The notes below the pieces were generated by a model. That model saw only the letters and a list, made by a program, of their open reading frames with translations. It had not been told where the DNA came from and did not search any database. The translations under genes were made by a program, and so were the position numbers. 9,031 nt of DNA from the NCBI GenBank assembly GCA_003648455.1, contig QMPG01000113.1, positions 1-9,031 of the forward strand, given 5' to 3'. Source of the stretch: Bacteroidota bacterium. GTDB lineage: Bacteria > Bacteroidota > Bacteroidia > Bacteroidales > B39-G9. Positions 6,571-9,031 of the stretch are shown piece after piece. Numbering within the stretch: position 1 is the first letter of the stretch; each line of letters begins with the position of its first letter.

Positions 6571-7639
6571 ACTCTTTACATTCAACCTCTCCTTTAAGAA
6601 CAAGTAATCCATTTAAAGCCAGTGCTTTCATCTCGTCTTCACCAGGATAGACAGAAACAGGTGCAATAAATGAAACCATTTCTTTAACATATTCAATTAG
6701 GTCGGGATTATGAGCAATACCTCCTGTAATTAAAATACCATCAACCTCTCCTTTAAGAACAGTTGCTAAAGAACCAATTTCTTTTGCAATTTGATATCCC
6801 ATAGCATCTTGGATTAATTTAGCTTGAGGGTCACCATCTTTTGCTTTTAATTCAACAGAATAAGCATCGTTGGTTCCAAGATATGCAACCATACCACCTT
6901 CGCCCTTAAGCATTTTTTTTATTTCCTTTTTGGTGTAATCTCCTTTGAAGCACATCTCAACTAATTGTCCGTTAGGTAAAGTACCAGAACGCTCAGGTGA
7001 AAATGGACCTTCACCATCTAAGGCATTATTAACATCAATAACTTTTCCTTTGCAATGGGCTCCAACAGAAATTCCTCCGCCAAGATGAGCTATAATTAAA
7101 TTTAAATCATTATAATTTTCATTAACTGATTTTGCATGTATTCTTGCAATAGCTTTTTGGTTTAAAGCGTGAAATATTGAATGTCTTTTAAATTTTGGAT
7201 GACCTGCAATACGAGCAACATCCTGCATTTCGTCAACAACAACGGGATCTGCAATATAAGCTTTTGCATTTGGTAATGATTTTGCAATATCATAAGCAAT
7301 TAAACCTCCAAGATTACTAGCATGTTCACCAAATATTTCATCATTCAGATCATTAATTAATTTCTCATTTACTTCGTAAATACCCGATTCGATTGGTTTA
7401 ATTAAACCACCACGACCCACTACTGCTTCAATCTTTTCTGTAGTAATATCATCTTGAATAAGCTCATTTAAGATAATTTCTTTACGAAATTCAAATTGAT
7501 CAACAACTCTTTCATATTTATTTATCTCTTCAGCTGAGTGTCTGATGGTTTTTAAAAAAATTGATTTTTCGTTTTGATAAACAGCTACTTTTGTAGATGT
7601 AGAACCCGGATTGATTGCTAAAACTCTATGTCCTTCCAT
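6563..7639 (-). CDS. buk: butyrate kinase
   Basis: This 358-residue cytoplasmic enzyme of the acetokinase (ASKHA) family makes ATP from butyryl-phosphate (or a branched-chain acyl-phosphate) and ADP. The phosphate loop AINPGSTSTK is at residues 8-17, VGRGGL at 74-79, DPVVVDEM at 131-138, and RHSIFHALNQ at 152-161. The nucleotide-binding segment AHLGGGISVGAH is at 184-195, DGEGPFSPERSGTLP at 208-222, GILITGGIAHN at 301-311, and YPGEDEM at 331-337. Length and N-terminus fit the family's Buk branch; acetate kinases are longer and differ in these motifs. It is downstream of ptb in the same direction, but the 323-bp gap with a repeat element makes simple cotranscription uncertain. A 21-bp exact repeat lies inside the gene (6582-6602 and 6742-6762), both copies coding VLKGEV. 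Confidence 0.95.
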   Translation of the reverse strand: MEGHRVLAINPGSTSTKVAVYQNEKSIFLKTIRHSAEEINKYERVVDQFEFRKEIILNELIQDDITTEKIEAVVGRGGLIKPIESGIYEVNEKLINDLNDEIFGEHASNLGGLIAYDIAKSLPNAKAYIADPVVVDEMQDVARIAGHPKFKRHSIFHALNQKAIARIHAKSVNENYNDLNLIIAHLGGGISVGAHCKGKVIDVNNALDGEGPFSPERSGTLPNGQLVEMCFKGDYTKKEIKKMLKGEGGMVAYLGTNDAYSVELKAKDGDPQAKLIQDAMGYQIAKEIGSLATVLKGEVDGILITGGIAHNPDLIEYVKEMVSFIAPVSVYPGEDEMKALALNGLLVLKGEVECKEYK

Positions 7640-7735
7640 TGCTATATTTTGTTTGATAATTAGTTATTCTTTTATTAAGTAAATTTTATGTAAAAGTCTG
7701 AAATCAAATTGATAAAATCAAGAAAAAAGATATAC

Positions 7736-7781
7736 TATAAAACATCAAATAAGGTTGTTTTATAACATAAAAATATGTTAT
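7736..7781. promoter_or_regulatory. two overlapping, mutually exclusive hairpins upstream of buk
   Basis: TATAAAACA (7736-7744) pairs with TGTTTTATA (7756-7764) over an 11-nt loop. ATAACATA (7762-7769) pairs with TATGTTAT (7774-7781) over a 4-nt loop. The two stems share 7762-7764, so full forms cannot coexist. They lie about 100-140 nt ahead of the buk start and could be a leader switch or an operator. The stems are almost all A/T, so chance is a real alternative. Confidence 0.35.
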
Positions 7782-7794
7782 TTATATTATTGAA

Positions 7795-7928
7795 TCCACT
7801 CCGACAAGTGTTTTTCGTCATTGCTTCTCCGCCAGCTGGCGGAGAAGCAATCTCAACATGTTGAATTACAAAGCTATAGATTGCTTCGTTCCTCGCAATG
7901 ACGTACTTTTTCTACTTTTCGGAGTGGA
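7795..7928. mobile_element. MITE-like nested inverted-repeat element (non-coding)
   Basis: The outer ends TCCACTCCGA (7795-7804) and TCGGAGTGGA (7919-7928) are perfect 10-bp inverted repeats. Inside them CGTCATTGC (7816-7824) matches GCAATGACG (7895-7903). The left half contains a perfect 32-bp palindrome (7820-7851) centred on CAGCTG. The centre holds the 12-bp palindrome TCAACATGTTGA (7853-7864). The right half (7878-7903) is, on the minus strand, an arm of the form GTCATTGCGAGGAACGAAGC. No ORF or transposase is inside, so it would need to be mobilised in trans. No clear target duplication flanks it. It separates ptb from buk and is GC-richer than its surroundings. The mobile origin is inferred from architecture only. 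Confidence 0.65.
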
Positions 7929-7962
7929 CCCAACTTTACGACTTAATAAACTAAATAACAAT

Positions 7963-8874
7963 TTATTCTGCCATAAGGCAAGAAAGGGCAATGCAATAAA
8001 ATTTTGACTTTGAACTTTCGCTACGAGACATCACAACAACTGGTTTTTCAGTGCCTTGAATTAAGCCACCCAATTCACCTTCACCAAATAGCATTAATCC
8101 TTTATAGAAAGAATTGCAGGCTTCAAGAGTAGGAAATATCAATACATCAGCATCGCCATTAATTGGTGTTTTAACTCCTTTTATCTCCACACTTTTTTTA
8201 TCACAAGCTAAAAATAAATCAAGCGGTCCATCAACAATACAATCTTTTATTTGTCCACGCTGAGCCATTTTTGATATTAAAGCATAATCAATACTATTTG
8301 GGAAATTTGGACTAACCTTTTCAGAAGCACCTATTAATGCAACTTTTGGTTTTTCTATTCCAAATTTCTTTGCCATGTTAACAGAGTAGTTAACCATAGC
8401 AATTTTTTGTTTTAAATCGGGAAATGGTAAAACTGCAGTATCTGAAACAAATAAAAGTTTATGATATTTTGGAACTTCTATTGCACACACATAGCTCATA
8501 ATTGCTTTTGGGGGCAACAAACCGGTTTTTTTATCTAAAACAGCTTTTAAAAACTTATCAGTTCCAACCAAACCTTTCATCAGAATGTCGGCTTCATCAT
8601 GCTTAACCATACGAACTGCTTCTTTTGTAGCTGCTGTTTCGTCAGGTATATCAATAATAGTAAATATATCAGGATCTATACCTTCTGATTTTGATTTTGC
8701 TATTATCTCATTTTTATCGCCAATCATATAAGCCTGAACAAAACCTTCTTTTATTGCCGAAGCAATTGCTCCAATTGTATTTTGATCTTGTGCATAAGCA
8801 ACTGCAATTTTTTTCTTTTTATTATTTTTTTTGAGATGTTCAACCATCTCATCTAATGATCTGATAGGTTCCAT
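7963..8874 (-). CDS. ptb: phosphate butyryltransferase
   Basis: This 303-residue cytoplasmic enzyme of the phosphate acetyl/butyryltransferase family swaps CoA for phosphate on butyryl-CoA or related acyl-CoAs, giving the substrate for Buk. The N-terminal half carries KIAVAYAQDQNTIGAI (22-37). The conserved DILMKGLVGT is at 96-105, LLFVSDTAV at 140-148, VALIGASEKVSPN at 178-190, VDGPLDLFLA at 214-223, and GDADVLIFPTLEACN at 240-254. The C-terminal SRSESSKSKFYCIAL is at 283-297. Length matches Ptb and is shorter than typical single-domain phosphotransacetylases. The adjacent kinase is Buk, which supports Ptb over Pta. The start at 8874 gives the usual N-terminus; no Shine-Dalgarno precedes it. 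Preference for straight or branched acyl groups cannot be told from this sequence. Confidence 0.94.
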   Translation of the reverse strand: MEPIRSLDEMVEHLKKNNKKKKIAVAYAQDQNTIGAIASAIKEGFVQAYMIGDKNEIIAKSKSEGIDPDIFTIIDIPDETAATKEAVRMVKHDEADILMKGLVGTDKFLKAVLDKKTGLLPPKAIMSYVCAIEVPKYHKLLFVSDTAVLPFPDLKQKIAMVNYSVNMAKKFGIEKPKVALIGASEKVSPNFPNSIDYALISKMAQRGQIKDCIVDGPLDLFLACDKKSVEIKGVKTPINGDADVLIFPTLEACNSFYKGLMLFGEGELGGLIQGTEKPVVVMSRSESSKSKFYCIALSCLMAE

Positions 8875-8880
8875 AATATT

Positions 8881-8931
8881 AATTATGAATTATTAATTGT
8901 TAATTAGCATTAACCCGAAAAATTCATAATT
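8881..8931. promoter_or_regulatory. 11-bp inverted repeat just upstream of ptb
   Basis: AATTATGAATT (8881-8891) is matched perfectly by AATTCATAATT (8921-8931), with a 29-bp centre, only 7 bp from the ptb start. It could be an operator or leader hairpin controlling ptb. The sequence is mostly A/T, and similar low-complexity strings are common in such spacers, so the regulatory role is a guess. Confidence 0.35.
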
Positions 8932-8954
8932 TTTCTACGCTTAAGAATTACCAA

Positions 8955-9011
8955 CAAATTTGGTGTTTTTAAAACCCCAAATTTGGGTACTTCTAATGCG
9001 GGGTTTACCGC
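8955..9011. repeat. palindrome cluster upstream of ptb at the window edge
   Basis: CAAATTTGG (8955-8963) pairs with CCAAATTTG (8977-8985), and the stem continues inward with one mismatch. CCCAAATTTGGG (8976-8987) is itself a 12-bp palindrome. AAACCCC (8972-8978) pairs with GGGGTTT (9000-9006), and GCGG (8998-9001) with CCGC (9008-9011). These folds overlap and compete. The cluster may be a terminator for an upstream gene outside the window or another intergenic repeat; no gene is seen in 8875-9031. Confidence 0.5.
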
Positions 9012-9031
9012 TTTACTTTCCGCTATCCATC

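Larger units (their letters stand above)
7640..7962. other. ptb-buk intergenic region
   Basis: The gap between the two fermentation genes is 323 bp. About 7640-7735 is AT-rich and would be the immediate leader of buk; no clear promoter or Shine-Dalgarno is visible. 7736-7781 holds two overlapping hairpins and 7795-7928 a nested inverted-repeat element, both described separately. No coding sequence is supported. Confidence 0.7.

Overview
The window is strongly AT-rich and looks like chromosomal DNA of an anaerobic member of the Bacteroidota (Bacteroidales/Marinilabiliales-like). This is inferred from several features. There is a TPR-rich membrane sensor of a type common in that phylum. None of the seven start codons is preceded by a visible Shine-Dalgarno sequence. 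There is a small outer-membrane barrel ending in Phe, a ptb-buk pair for acyl-phosphate fermentation, and intergenic 'GTCATT..' hairpin repeats of a kind often seen in such genomes. No phylogenetic marker is present to settle the taxonomy.

Layout, left to right. 1-1755 (minus): a large sensor protein with signal peptide, nine TPRs, coiled coil, one membrane helix and a PAS domain. It runs off the left edge and is probably a histidine kinase; it escapes simple ORF calling because its stop lies outside. 1866-2101 (minus): three tightly packed tRNA genes, Pro(CGG)-Thr(CGT)-Gly(CCC), all with C at the wobble position. 2102-2510: an AT-rich spacer with a small GC-richer island. 2511-3722 (plus): a sodium/proton acidic amino acid symporter. 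3735-3891: a four-armed repeat cluster in the spacer between the convergent symporter and chorismate synthase genes. 3900-4970 (minus): aroC, preceded 47 bp upstream by a small outer-membrane barrel gene (5018-5566, minus). 5644-6354 (plus): a short-chain dehydrogenase ending in a strong hairpin. 6563-7639 and 7963-8874 (minus): buk and ptb, separated by 323 bp that carries a MITE-like nested inverted-repeat element. 8875-9031: the ptb upstream region with palindromes.

Functionally, Ptb and Buk together convert an acyl-CoA (butyryl- or branched-chain acyl-CoA) to the free acid with ATP formation. The acidic amino acid symporter could feed an amino-acid-fermenting lifestyle, but that link is inference. 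AroC completes the shikimate pathway. The other genes look unrelated in function.

No convincing undescribed multi-gene system is visible. The most notable structure is non-coding: hairpin repeats at two loci about 4 kb apart share a GTCATTNC...GNAAT frame in which the stem bases change in a compensatory way (ATTCC/GGAAT, ATTTC/GAAAT, ATTGC/GCAAT). The second most notable is the all-C34 tRNA cluster.
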